This document shows, one piece after another, positions 1-12,503 of a DNA stretch of 64,000 bases. Location: NCBI GenBank assembly GCA_032358255.1, contig JAULBX010018303.1, forward strand, positions 21,186 to 85,185, read 5' to 3'. The stretch's first letter is position 1; each line of letters starts with the position of its first letter. The notes under the pieces were generated by a model. It worked only from the letters and a program-made list of their open reading frames with translations, was not told the origin of the DNA and searched no databases. The position numbers were made by a program, and so were the translations under genes. The stretch comes from Heterotrichella gracilis. Its lineage: Eukaryota; Sar; Xanthophyceae; Tribonematales; Xanthonemataceae.

Positions 1-349
1 AAAAAAAAAAAAAAACAATTCTGACGTGGCAAGGGGCTGATATTATGACAAACCTTATCTGGTGGACCTTGTGGGCGATTGCAATGGGAACTTGCACACC
101 ACCTTTATCTTTCAAGTGTAAGACCCAACACATTGTCATGCTGCCATCTCAACTAGGGTGGAGTAGTGTACACAATTCTGGCTTGACGTTAGGCTCTACT
201 GTCACGGTTTAATGACCACTGTGAGTGACTCAGTGGGTGACCAGCTGGGTCTCTAACAGTGTGGCGTTCAACGAGTCATTACCACCCATTCTAAACCACA
301 CCCGCATAGTCTACATTGTGGTGAAGAGCCTTTGTAAACGTTCAAGCAG
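1..349. other. 5' flank of first MYND gene
   Basis: The stretch opens with a run of fifteen A and holds no exon I can support. It should contain the promoter and 5' UTR of the MYND gene that starts at 350. No TATA box or repeat stands out. Confidence 0.4.
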
Positions 350-3300
350 ATGGAGGGCACCGTGCTGGCAGAGACTGGTGAGGGCAGCAGGTCCGAGGAG
401 GAGTTCAGTGCCCATCTATCCTCGTGCAACGTGAACACTGTCAGTTCTTCAGAGGAGAAGAGCGAGCAGCTCTGGGAAGAGACGGAAGACAGGATGCAGG
501 ATTCTTCGAAGGTATACACATGGACTTGACACTCTTGTCAATTGGTCCACAAGGAAGCAGTGGCTTGAGTCAGGCTGTGCGACGTGACTCACTTTCAAAT
601 TGGGAGACCACCCCAACATGGTGTGGCTCAGTGATGGTGCACTGTTTGACAGTTTGACCGTTTTCAATGTGACAACCCATCAATATAAGCAGGACCCTGA
701 CCTGGCCAAGTTGGAGGGACTGGCTCATTTGCGGGCAGCGCTTCCCATGCCTGTGCACATAGCTGCAGTAGTGGGACCCCATGAGCGGTGCATAGCTGGG
801 GCATACTGCACTCAGTATGTTTTCAAATGTGACATTGTGCGCATGCGTGGTTGACCAGGCCTAATTCCTTGCCGCAACTAACGCATGGCCCCTCCTGCGC
901 CCCCACCAGGCCGCGCCACCCCCGAGCATGAGTCATGAGCACTGCTAGTGTTACTACTGGTGCTACTAACGGAGGTAGTAGGACTAGGGTGACCTATGCA
1001 CACAGTCATTTGCATAAACCTGGTACTTGGTCCAAAACCTGCTCACAAGTGTCCCTGAGCCAAACACCTGCTACCACTACACCTGATGTACTGCGTGTGA
1101 TTCCACCAGGTCCGCCCTACAAACCCTAGGTATTCGGGAGTGGCTAGCATCCTCGCCGCCATGCGCACCACCCTCTTGAAAGCATACAATCCTGATCAGG
1201 CTGACAACATGACCACTGGCTCCAGCTGCGGGGAGGCAGAGGCCTTGATAGTGTCGAACTACATGCGAGCACACCTGCTGGAGGAGGTAGGTCATCCTCA
1301 TCCATGGCACTACTAGAGTATAGGCCTGGGCAATACCATTGATGATGTGCTGTATGGGTTGTGCAGAGCCCCGGGGCATTGCATTTGCCATTGCTTACAT
1401 GCCATGTAAGGAGTGGTAAATTGGATGTACGTAAGCAGTACATTTCCGGAATAGTGATGAAACTGAACCGCTGGTTGCACTCCCCGGTTGATTTGCACCG
1501 TTTATTTTCAAGATGCCCACATATTGCAGAGTAAAACAGCTGAGAGACTGTGACTTTATTTGTCTCACAATGTAAATCATTTAATTTTCTATCATTTTAA
1601 AACAGCGTAAGGCCTACACCCGCTGTGGCCGCCACTACACGGTACTTATGTTGGGCCAACGTTCAATAACACACCGCAACGAGAGCTGTCAGCCATTTAC
1701 CGTGCCCTGCTAGTGCTGGCACCTCATGCTGCTCTCAAAGGAAAGAAAAGGAAAGAAAACAAACGCCCTCACAGTGATCCCTTCTGCTGCAGAGCGACTT
1801 GGGCACAGAGCTGCGCAATGGCCTGTCTCGAGGGATCCTGGCAGATTGGCGCCCATGGTGCGCTCTGCTGTTGGGGTGGATGGAAAGAGGCGAGCTGTCA
1901 CCTGCTGAGACTCTGAAGGTTGCCCAGCTTGACGCCATCACAGCCATGATGGTTGCGCTGCGTGACGGCTACACCTCGCCACTGCAGCTGGACTCGGGTG
2001 AGTGGCTGCATCATGCCATGCCCTCGGAGGGCAAGCATGTGGCATTGGGTGGCACTGCCACCAGCTTGGCGTGTGCTGCATATGCCTGCACGTGGCAATG
2101 ATTGATGCACTGCACCAGTGCAGGACATGCATCAGTGTACGCACACGTGTGATATACTTGTATACATACAATGTGTACAATTCTGACTCCCATGGGCTCA
2201 AAGCCTCTCAGCCAGGCAAATGATTTGACAAGGGCTGTATTTTGCAGTGCGCTGTCACAGGATTGCACAGCTGCTGACGTTGATGGCAAAGGCAGTGCCA
2301 GGCAGCACCAAGACCCTGGTTGCCAATGGCGGCATCCGGGTGGTGACCAGCATGTTCATGGGCATCAGCAGCCACATGCGCACAAACCAGCTGCCTCTCT
2401 CAGACCATGGCCGTGTCTTGGCCAAGCTGCTGGCCCACCTTGGTGCAGTGCTCAGCATGGCAACCATGGTGCCGCACCCCTCTGGCGTGGCATGGGGTGA
2501 CGTCAGCGCTGCTTTGAGGAGAAGCTGGATGAGGGCGGAAACCCGTGCGTGGCGACTGTGATGCAGACAGTAGAGTATGAGGAACAGGAGATGGAGGAGA
2601 TCAAGAAAGCGGATGGCACCAAGGGGCTCTGCAGGTGCGTCGGGGGACCTGAGCTCACTTGACAGGGCAACCTGCAAGGAGGAGCCTGGCCCAGTCTGGC
2701 TCAGCCTGGTGTCTGTCCCTGTGAAGTTCAACGTTGTTGGACATCTGTGCATTCCAAAAGCAAAGATTGTCCGTGAGTGGCCCATAGACAGTGTCCCTGA
2801 GTGGTTCGGGTATTCCATGCAACCGTTGCAAATTTGGGGCGTGGTTCTGGCAAGCCTGTACTGTTTTTACCAACTGGTGCGGATCTTGCCAGCCTGCCTA
2901 TTAAGTTTTCAAGTTTAAGAACTGCCTGCAGGTTATGTGTTCATTCAATTGAAGTGAAGCTGATTGTGTGCAGGTGGCTGGTGCGAGAGGGGATAGTGGA
3001 GGAGTGTGCAGCATTCATCATTGCCAGGGAGGACATCCCCAGCCTGTCAGCGCACAGCCAGCCAGAGAAAGAGGCTTCATCCTGCCCTATGAATGCGCCC
3101 ATGCTCAACACGCTGCGTCACATGATAGAGCTTATCCCCGGTGATATGGCCCCATTTTTCAAGGACAACACCGAGCTCCTTCACATGCTGCTGCAGTACA
3201 ACCAGGTGCCACCCAGCATCCCAGTCTCTGACAACTGCAGTTCATATAGGGGGGCTATGCAGCTGGTATTTGCCCTTGCACGTGCAGACATCATCCCCGG

Positions 3301-6300
3301 CAGCCGCCTTCTGACAATGGATCACTTTGTGGAGTTTCCAACCGACAAGGAGGGCCTCATCCCTCCAGACCATGCCCTTGCCATGCGGCTGATTGACGGC
3401 ATTCAGCACGTGATGATGAGTGAGCGCATTTACTGCCAGCCTGGCGTCAACCCCGCTGTGGTCTATCAGGTAAAAGCAACAGTGGACAGGAGAGAATTGC
3501 CATTCATTCTCCCTAGCTGCTCTGTTTTCATCCAATGCAATAGTCTCAGGACTGAGACCTAACCATATGATTTACTTTGTTGCCTACCAGGCGCAGCTTG
3601 GTGTGCTGGTGCCGTGGCTGGCGCGCCGCTGCGATGCGGTCACTGGTCCCTGCCACAAGCTCAAGCTGTTTGCTCCCCTCTGCACCTTACTGCGGATGTA
3701 CTAGGACGAGCAAGTGACAGATGAGCAGATGAAGATGGGTGACTACCACAGGCATATGTTGACCTAATATAGGCCTTAGCATGGCATCCTCGTTAATTTA
3801 TATCCTAGCAATTGCGTGGACTCTGCTTCATATCAGTAATCCCTGTGAAATGAGTGCTACAATACGATTTGAAGCATTGGTCATAGTGGTGCACCAAAAA
3901 ATTGTAATCAATTGTAATCAATCAGCCAATGTGCCAACCAATTTTGATGGCCATACGGAACGCATCCTTTTTGGGTCAGATCCCGGGCCCCAACGGAATA
4001 TCCCCTTCCCGCAGGACTTGGTGCTGCTGCCTTTAATGCGCCACCTTTCATCGCTGCCTCTAGGCTCTGGTAAGGGACTCCATGCAGCCAAGGAGGCATT
4101 CGGGCGCCCCTCTCACCTTCTGGAATCGTTTGCCAACGCAATGTTCAGTCCCCAAGACCCAGTCACCTCCATGTCTAACTTTGTCAAATTTTTCTTTCTG
4201 CGGTAGCCTGGTCCACTGGTGTTTTTGCACATATGCTAAAGAGGGCCTAGTAACAAACCCGTACCTGGAGCCATGCTAGTTTGCTGTAAGCTTCAACTGT
4301 CCTTTATTGCGCATGTGTCCAAATCATGTGGCACATGGTAGGTATTGCAATAAGTGTTGTCCCAGAACCCATGGGCACATATGCAATGGGTGCTGTCTCA
4401 GAACTTAACCCAGGGTCCTGTGATGCATGCCACGTGGTTGCCTGAAATTGCGAACTGCACGCTTTTTGCTTTGATAAGCTAACTGCGTTTTTGGCTGCAG
4501 CATGCACGCGGCACTCTGCCAGCAACTCACATGATGCTAAATTAGCCTAAGCCCAAAAGCAGAGGCTCTGATGACATTGTGCGCACTTTGTTCGCTGCCA
4601 TTTAGATGATGCTATTGACTGGCTCAAAAGAGACAACTTAAAACTCACAAGTTGGGATTCTTTATTCAATTACATAAATAATATATTAAGACTAAGTATC
4701 CAAAATTGCTTGTATGTTTCTGATCTTCAGCAGGCCCATTTTGAGAATACAAAACCATAAACCCTGAGCTCTGAAGTTCTTCAAGTGTCTGTGCTTCACT
4801 TCTAGTCCCCTTGCCCACATACATCTTGTACGAACAATGATTCTACTCGTGTAGCCTACCCATGTGCAGGTGCGCCTGGCCCCCTTGGCCAATCTCATAA
4901 ACCGCTCAAGGTTCCTGCATGTGCTGCTGGGCCTGCTACACCATGACTTGGACGACAATGCAGCAACCACGCTCAGCAACAATGCTCTGGAGATCGTCTC
5001 TTGCATCACATGCGCGGCTGCCCCCCAGGACCAGCTGCTGTGCGAAGCGATGTACCATGATGTGGAGGTCATGGGGGGTTTGTTCAGGTTGGTGGTGCAG
5101 GATGGGCGCAAGTGGTGAGTAAGGAAATACCATGATGACGGGACAGCTCACAGTGTTTGCAACATCAAAATTTGGCTGTACGGACTCACTGGCAGGGTAT
5201 GTTCCTTTGGCTATAAACCCATCTGTAATTTGTGCCGCCACATGAAAATACCCTACTTCGCCAGTCTACTAGCTGGGTCAAGCAAAACACTAATGGCTAA
5301 GCAATTCATTCTGCTACAGTAGCTGTATGAACATGCCATATAACCTTTGACAAATATATTTTCACCATCTTTCAATGTCATTTCACACTGTATCTGTTGC
5401 CTGAGTACACTTTGCAAACTTCAATCCTCGCAATGAACACATCACCTGCATACGAACGTGCCGTAATACTGTCCAAGCATACGCATGCCTTGCCTTTGAT
5501 TGCTAGCACCAAAAGGTGGAGCGTTGCTCTCCGTGCTGATGATACATGATGCATGGCAAATTGACAGTTTTCTTGTGTGATGTGCAGGGCCATGGTCACA
5601 CCTTTCCCGGGCTGCCTGGTCATTCCCCTGCTGATGATGTACTTGCACGTAGCAGTGATTGGCAAGTTTTGCAGGACCTCACCTCCGTCCGTCGGCATGC
5701 AATTTGAAGGCAAGTGCATCTTAAGATGAATTCAACACCACCGCCTGTACCTTGGCATGCGTGACCTAGCGTGAAGGCACTGGTACGAGCCAGGCTGCCA
5801 GCCTGTCATGGCATAACATGTTATGTCATCTACAAATAAGTGGTGCATTTGCCTTGCCCCTGCCAGGACCCACCAAATTCAAGGCTAATGCATAGCATGC
5901 ATATGTTTCCTGATAGAACATGCTATGGTTTCTCTGTCAAAACTGTGACAACAGTCAAAATCATCCATTCTCCCCACAGGTGCAACGGAAGTGATCGTGC
6001 TTGCCAACCCGGATGGTACGTGGCAGCCTCAGGTGCAGGCATCGCACAGCTTCCCGCCTGGGAGAATTGAGTGGCGCCCCGACCTGGGAGTGTTCAGGGT
6101 GGCAAAGGACCTCAAGTCAAAGGTGAGGTGCTAGGTGTGTGTAGCAATGCAATGTCACACTAGTAGCGCACCGACTGTTCCCATAGTGTTTAGACTGACA
6201 TTCTGGGTCCCGGGGTCCTGGGCAATGCCGCACGGGGCTCAATGCCTCGGTTCCCATATTTGGTAAACGAATGCACCAAAAATAGACAGAGGTGTACAGT

Positions 6301-6790
6301 GCACATGCCATGCACATGCACAGTGTGCTTACCATGGCCATGCACTCTGCAGCGCCCAATGGTAGATAACTAGCTACCCTAATGGCAGTGACTGTACTCC
6401 CGCTGACGTTGTACTAGTATCAGCTAGTATGTAATTGTTAAGCTTGTCACTTTGTACTCTCCTACACTAGGGTCCAATTTTTTCAAGATCCTCACGTGGT
6501 ACCCCTTGCAGGTTGAGCATCTTCAGGAACGAGTGGGCAAGCACCTGCAGCTGGAGAGCGGCTCAAGGTTCCCAGATGGTAGGACAAGCCTGCCAAAGGA
6601 GCAGATCACCACAGTGGATGACCGCCGCTGCAGCATGTGCGGGGCTGGCCCACGTGCGGGTGTGGTGCTGCGCAAGTGCGAGTGCGGCACCGCACGCTAC
6701 TGCGGGATAGACTGCCAGAAGAAGCACTGGCCCAGCCACAAGCAGGCGTGCAAGGCAGCACGTGCAAAGCAGAGTAAGATGGGTGCGTAG
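350..6790 (+). CDS. MYND-finger protein A (lesioned copy)
   Basis: The last exon encodes a C-terminal MYND zinc finger (CSMCGAGP, then CECGTARYCGIDCQKKHW, then a final H and C), a protein-interaction domain. The rest is helical with no family I recognise, but it aligns along its length with the second MYND gene at 19176-26571. Exons I can support: 350-511, 693-767, 1110-1286, 1793-1997, 2248-2634, 2974-3469, 3591-3713, 4870-5114, 5588-5709, 5980-6122, 6512-6790. A small exon at 4015-4069 is possible. The intron after 5709 uses a GC donor (GCAAGT). Two defects: exon 2248-2634 needs one extra base near 2496-2507 to keep frame, and TAG at 3702 interrupts exon 3591-3713 where the paralogue reads through. 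It is either decaying or mis-sequenced. Start ATG at 350 fits the first in-phase exon, but the true N-terminus is uncertain. Confidence 0.7.
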
Positions 6791-6828
6791 GTTCACAGCT
6801 CAGCTATGCAGTCTTGCCGAGAGTCTCG

Positions 6829-7136
6829 AGCTTATTTTTTAAAATTACTTATTGAATGACCTTCAAAGTCATTCAGAGTTTATTGAGTTTATTTTTTTAA
6901 AAATTACTTATTGAATGNNNNNNNNNNNNNNNNNNNNNNNNNNNNNNNNNNNNNNNNNNNNNNNNNNNNNNNNNNNNNNNNNNNNNNNNNNNNNNNNNNN
7001 NNNNNNNNNNNNNNNNNAATTACTTATTGAATGACCTTCAAAGTCATTCAGAGTTTATTGAGTTTATTTTTTTAAAAATTACTTATTGAATGACTTTCAA
7101 AGTCATTCAATAAGTAATGTAAAAAAATAAACTCAA
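6829..7136. repeat. AT-rich palindromic repeat array, MITE-like
   Basis: A unit of about 60 bp is repeated on both sides of the N gap. It contains ATTACTTATTGAATGACCTT followed by the near-complementary AAAGTCATTC, then a T-rich tract. The right end (7058-7136) folds into a long inverted repeat with arms starting TTGAGTTTATT and ending AATAAACTCAA. This looks like the hairpin terminus of a small inverted-repeat element that was amplified in tandem. It lies between two convergent genes. Confidence 0.75.
6918..7017. other. Assembly gap (100 N)
   Basis: Exactly one hundred N, the usual placeholder for a gap of unknown size. It sits inside the palindromic array, so the array is probably longer in the genome than shown. 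Confidence 0.97.
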
Positions 7137-7715
7137 CCTAGGTACTCGTACATTTGACCAGTCAGCTTGATGAGCCAATTGGGCCCTGCACTGCCAGTGC
7201 ACAGTGTAGAACTATCACAGTGCCGCAACTCCAAAAACATATTCAGGAGCAATCCAATCAATGATGACATGGTCAAGATTCCAGCGCAGTATTGTCGTAG
7301 GAGTATTACAGTATTTTTGAAAATCATTCAGTATTGGTCATGAAAATTATCGCACATATAAAGCATGTCAACCACGTTTTTCAAACATGGCAAGGTTTTT
7401 TTAAATGAGCTGCAACATGTGCATGGCAGCACATAGATCATAGCAGCTAGCCCAGCTAGGTTGCACCTAGTGCACAGGGTAATTTCTGCGTATTTTGGAC
7501 ATTCCCCAAGTCTCAGGGCGCGATTTGAATACAGGCTTAAAAAACAGGCTTGGCCCCTATGGTAAGCCAGCTCATGTAGATAACAATTCAAACACAATAT
7601 GTTTGGGAACACCACCCATAGGATGTCACAGATGTATTCATCATCATCATGTGCATCATATTTCAGAAGTTATGTCAAAGGCCCTGCGTGGTAGTTGCCA
7701 TTACCCGCCGCCAGT
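7137..7715. other. 3' spacer between convergent genes
   Basis: No exon could be supported on either strand. This should be the 3' UTR and downstream region of the DNRLRE-like gene on the minus strand. Confidence 0.4.
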
Positions 7716-9590
7716 CTATTTTGGCACGCTGTATATGACTGTCAGTCTTGGCCGCTTGCCAGTCTTCTTAGTGGCTGTGCTCCAAACCGCTGCGTTCCCG
7801 GAGGTGGCGGCCTGTGGAGAGCGGAGCTTGTGTATGCTGGGATGTGTGTTGTATGGGCGGGATTCCTTGGATGCAGGCATGGACTGCAACTTGAGCAAAT
7901 CTGTGACGATCCGGCATGGTGTCACTACGATCTGATGAAGTGGAAGGACCCAGCGTGTAATTTGCAGCGCGCATGCAATATTGGCATACATTGTGGCAAT
8001 CACTGCAGATGTTGGTAGTGTTGTCTTGCAGTCGTCCTTGGATTTGATATAGAACACAGTGAGCCATTTATAGTGAATGCGTGGTATGGCACTGTGTACA
8101 CACTGGCATGCACATCACATACCAGAAATGCGCAGATGACTAACAGGGGCTCAGCAATGCACGCCCTTGCAATAGTTTCCACATGCACGACCAAACCCTT
8201 CAACCCCAATCTAATTTCCCCAGCTACCACAGCCCACCCACCTTGAGCAGAATCCCAAATTGCGTGCCAGGGTTCTTCACCCACCCCTGCACCACTGAGG
8301 CCGACAGTGGCACTTGGTAGGACTGGTCACCCGAACCCGGAAGGCCCTTGATGGAGATCTTGGGTGCATTGGATCGGCAGGCAGACAGACCCCCTCGCTT
8401 GTCCTTGGCAGGTGTGGAGGGCCACTCCACTGGCTTGCCTGTCTTGGGGTCTGACCACTGGTAGCGCCAGCCTGAAGGTGGGGCGCAGGGGTCAGGGTGT
8501 TAACTGACCGCCACTGAGTACACTGTACAGGCTGTACATTACATGCGTGCCCCCGGGGTGGGATGCATCCACGTGGTACCGACAGTACTTAAACGGCAGG
8601 CGTTCCTGCTTAACATAATACGCTGCCAGGTGCCAGTCCCAATAACACCTCTGGCAGTAAGGTGCCCCTCATTGGGTACACCACCATGGTTGTTCCTGTA
8701 AAGGGTCACAATAGGATAGCTGTGATGCAGGCCATTAAAGTGGGCAATCTGGCTGTTTCATTTGGGCGCAACTGGTTGCCGCCCCTCACCTGTCGACTCA
8801 TACTCCTTCACCTGACGGGCATTCCAGTCCTTGCCCAGGTAGCATCCACTGATGCCCATGCCAGCCACCCAATTGGTCAACCCTAGGGTGAGGTTGGCCC
8901 CTACAATGGTGGCCTTGGAGGGGATGAAGCTTTCCATCCCCTTGAACCGCAGCAGGGTGCGGAAGGTTGTGTCGGTACCCTTGGTTAGGGTTTGCTCCTG
9001 GAGCGAGAAGGTGCCGGGGTTGCTGCTGGCCCAGTAGGTGGCACCGTTGAAGTTGTTCCAGTCGGCGATGTACTGGTTGGTGATGCCTGTCGCAAAGACA
9101 TGGGGGCGGTGCGGGATAGGGTCAACGCCACAGCCTTGCATTGCAGTGGTCTTTTCAGTGCTGTGCAACACAGTGAGGCGGAAGTGCTTGTTAGGTACAG
9201 TGAAATCGAGTAGTGGTAATGGGGACACACTGCTAGCTGGATGTGCATTTGTGGCTCTCCAGTTAGTCCCACCAGGTGCACCCTAAACCCTAACCCTTTC
9301 TCAGAAACCCTAACCGTGAAGTGCAGTGCACCTTTGTCTGCGCTGCCCGTGGAGGTGGTGGTCGAAACCCAAAACCCCAAACCCCAAACCCTAAACCCTA
9401 AACCCTACACAGTACCTATGTCTGCGCTGCCCTTGTAGGTGGTGGTCTTGCCCTTGAGGTCACGCAGCTGAGCACCGGCAACAAAGGTGATGGTGTGGAG
9501 CACAGGCTGCGCGCCCAGGGCTGCGGGGGAGCAGGCAGCAGCCACCAGCAGCGCCAGCACCAGGCGAGGGAAGGTGCGTGCGACTGACAT
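7716..9590 (-). CDS. Secreted DNRLRE-like protein
   Basis: Four exons (9590-9416, 9086-8790, 8471-8242, 7811-7716) join in phase to 265 residues. Residues 1-27 are a clear signal peptide (MSVARTFPRLVLALLVAAA). The rest resembles the DNRLRE/disaggregatase-related beta-sandwich domain: an early strand reading TFRTLLRFKGMESFIPSKAT (the 'alLrFd..lp..a.I..A.L' signature), a middle segment YQVPLSASVVQGWVKNPG followed by QFGILLK ('v..Wv.gp..nyGlllk'), and a C-terminal RPRLTVIYSVPK. Such domains are best known from bacterial and archaeal surface proteins and bind carbohydrate or matrix. An extracellular or cell-wall role is an inference. Intron 1 carries telomere-like repeats and a duplicated copy of the exon 1 end. 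The family call is from motif pattern only. Confidence 0.75.
9281..9410. repeat. Telomere-like CCCTAAA tracts in intron
   Basis: Two degenerate CCCTAAA/CCCCAAA tracts (about 9281-9317 and 9364-9410) lie inside intron 1 of the DNRLRE-like gene, one on either side of a copy of the exon 1 end at 9331-9363. Confidence 0.85.
9331..9363 (-). repeat. Duplicate of exon 1 end and splice donor
   Basis: 33 bp match the exon 1 end/donor at 9415-9447 at 30 positions by eye, 84 bp away. The copy still has a GT donor-like dinucleotide (GTGCAC). Confidence 0.8.
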
Positions 9591-10551
9591 GGCAGTATGG
9601 TTGGTGCGATATGTTGAAAGGACACAGGCGTCCCCGGTAGATGTATCGGTTTTTCCCTCCGAGACCTGGCAGGGTAACCCCCCCAGGGTGAGATGAGCCT
9701 GGTGGGGCAACTCACTGTCAGCTGCACTGTAATCCAAGTAAGGTCACAGACCCAAGTACTATGAGGTAGTTAGCTGGCGCTACCTGCGAGACACATTGGG
9801 GGAGGTGACGCATTGGTGAACTGGCAGAGCCGTGCCCACGCATGCATGCACGTAGTGCAAGTGCGACAACGTGTACCAGTGGCCTACAAGCACACACATA
9901 TCGGAGGCGACTGGTCCCCACTGCTGAAGCAGTAATGTGCGTGCGCGTTGTTAGCAGGTCAGTGTACAGTGCAAGCTGCATGCAGTACTGGTCCACCAAG
10001 TACGCACCTCGAGCTCGTTGGGACACACCGGTTTAAACGGCGTGCGTCTTGTAGACCAAACCTACGCAAGCGAAGATCTGGTGCTATTCTGCAGTTTGGC
10101 TGCAGATAACTGACGACAGATAACTGAGGAAGCTGCCGCGCGGTCCGAAGGTGGCCTGCGCCGCAGGCTGCGGGGTCCTCGGCGGGATGAGTCATTCGAA
10201 TTCGCAACACAGTGTTCCTTGATATCACTTTAGGGTGTATGCCAAACAGGCTGGTGCAGATCGCATGCGTATATCTTGTACTCGTACTATCCAGATACTG
10301 GCGCAGCAAGGCGACATCACGTTGCATGCATGTCCCCCAAAACAGTGGCCACACAATATGTACAAGTAGCCCGAAACCCTGAACCCAACTTTGGTGACTG
10401 TGGGTTCAGTCTTGTGCCCTTAGTATTGTTGGTGCGGCCCCTTCTTTTTCAGCATCACACGCTTTACATCTGCGTCAAGGCACCACCTCCCGATTGGCAA
10501 ATTAACTCTGCGGCCGGGCCTGGGTTGTAGGGTTGTGGTTGACGGCACGGC
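9591..10551. other. Divergent promoter region
   Basis: About 960 bp between the starts of the minus-strand DNRLRE-like gene and the plus-strand small membrane protein. No exon is supported. It should hold both promoters; GCATGC-rich words are frequent. Confidence 0.4.
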
Positions 10552-11710
10552 ATGGCACGGGGAGGCCCCGCCAGTGGCTCTTGGTGGCGTGGGACGCTGT
10601 CTGACCTCGTGGGGGTGCGCAGCATAAAGGTGCGCCACATGCATGCATGCGTGCCAATGCATGCATATGCCAACCCTTGCCCAAATCTAATCTCTCCAAA
10701 TAGCCTCGCAACAGTGGACCACTTTTGTGGTTTGCGCTCCCAAAATGGTGTGGCATTGGAAAAATGGGCCACAATGGCTGGTACTCTCCAGGCACCACGC
10801 CCATGCCATGTGCAAGCCGTTGGCTGACCCCACAACCGATACCATATTTGACCCCTGGTGCAACCGCAGAACGTGGCCGCATGGGGTGTAGCAGGCACCC
10901 TTGCCTACACGCTGTGGGTGCGGCCTGAGGTGGCGGCAGAAGCTGAGCGCAAGGTGGGTGGTGGGAACACAAAGGGGTGGAGGGACGGGATGTGAGGCGT
11001 TGCACTATGCTCTACTGCACCCGTCAAATATTCTTTTGAGCCGCTACCCTGTTTGCACCCTCCGCTCGATTTTACCGAAACGCTGAGCAAGGCCAGAGCA
11101 CCACGCATGCTATGGTACCTACCCAACGCACCCTGCCTAAAGCACTTCCCCCTGGTGGGTGCCCATGCACAGTCGAGCCTTGGCAAGGCATGTATTCTGA
11201 CACTCCAAATATATGCATATTCCCTGCACCAACACTACCCCACCCTGCCTCACGGCACCACACCACCCACCCACATGCTTGGCACCCTCTCCGCACCCAA
11301 ACCCCACCCACACCCTCCCCCATTGCAGGCTGCTCGAGCTGCAGCACGCGCCCGCTACCGTGAGCTTGGCATGGAGGAGGTGGACAAGGTGGTGCCCAGG
11401 CCAGGTGGGTGGATGGAGGCGGGAGGGTGGATCTATGTAGGGGGAAGCGGTGTGTGTGGCAAAATGGTGTGTGTGTGTGTGTCGGGAGGGGGTATCTTGT
11501 GGGGGCGGGTCACCGGGTGCGGGGGTATAGCAGTGCGGATGGTGGGGAAAGCCACTGATAATGCAAGGGGGAGGTTGCGGTGATTGCAACCATGGTAAGC
11601 CTGTGGATTGCTGTTCCCAGATGGGATGCGCCTGGCCAGCATGTGACGGCGTGCTTGTGTGCGATGCAGACCCTCAAGACACCGGGCTGGTCAAGGGAAA
11701 GAAGGAGTGA
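10552..11710 (+). CDS. Small single-pass membrane protein, 92 aa
   Basis: Four exons (10552-10629, 10870-10953, 11329-11404, 11670-11710) with GT-AG introns join in phase to 92 codons plus stop. After a basic, Ser/Gly/Trp-containing N-terminus there is one short membrane segment (NVAAWGVAGTLAYTLWV, residues 27-43), then an Ala/Arg/Glu-rich helix and a tail ending DPQDTGLVKGKKE. The layout (basic start, one membrane span, charged helix) resembles accessory subunits of mitochondrial respiratory complexes, but I do not recognise a named family. The reading frame is too fragmented to show as one long open frame; the call rests on perfect phase across three introns. Confidence 0.6.
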
Positions 11711-12503
11711 TTGGATGCAGAGGGGAGAGGGCCGGGGGGTGGGGGGTGGGCAGGGGATGCGGGTCAGTGGGGGCAGGTGGAGGGGCGTAGACGGGAAGAG
11801 CACCGCCATGGCATGGCTTCAGATGGCATGCTGCTGTGGATACGAGGAGTAGAGCGCAAGGCAGTGCAGGAGTGGAATTGTGAGCAAATTGCCATTTGCA
11901 GAACTTCTTCAAGCAAGGTAGTGGAGTCTGTGACAGCCAGCAGCATGGCGACAACCAACCAGGGTAGCATGCCGTGCAGGCTGGCAGTGCGAAAAGTGGA
12001 CCTTTGTGCACGGACAGCAAGCAGCTGAGTCGTCTGCAAGGATGACTTCCTAGGCCTAGGCTATGGAAGGAAATTTACAGTGTATTTTGTGCATCCTCCA
12101 GGTGGATGTTACTCCTGGAACATAAGGCTACCGCATGTACATCACTGGTTACTGGTATCATTAATTCATGGCAGTGTAGTTGCAATATTAGGTGTAACAT
12201 TCAATAAGTGACCTATTTGTTGTAGGCGCATGCCACAGGCTGCAGTTCACCGGATTATAGCTCCTTTGATATCTGCCATCCAGCTGCAGTGGCACCGGCC
12301 CGTCAATTCCAAGCATTTTGCAAGTGTCAATATCCACACACCACCGCGCCACCTCTGCACCACCAGGCAACTATTTGACCAGTGGAGGGAGGAATAATGA
12401 TTGCCGTGTTGCCTGAATGATTTGTTTGCACACTTCATCCTGTACATTCCATGGTTATTGTCCACACCTCATCCAAACATCTAGCTTACGCATGCCCCCG
12501 CCC
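11711..12503. other. Convergent 3' spacer
   Basis: Between the ends of the small membrane-protein gene (+) and tubulin cofactor B (-). No exon is supported; it should hold the two 3' UTRs. Confidence 0.4.

Noticed and set aside
2497-2506. 10-base micro-intron explaining the MYND A frame change
   Set aside because: Removing it leads straight to a stop codon; a single missing base fits better.
3591-3738. TAG read as glutamine (altered genetic code)
   Set aside because: Other genes here end cleanly at TAG (TBCB, SOUL, MYND B, mannosidase, WD40-TPR), so reassignment is unlikely.
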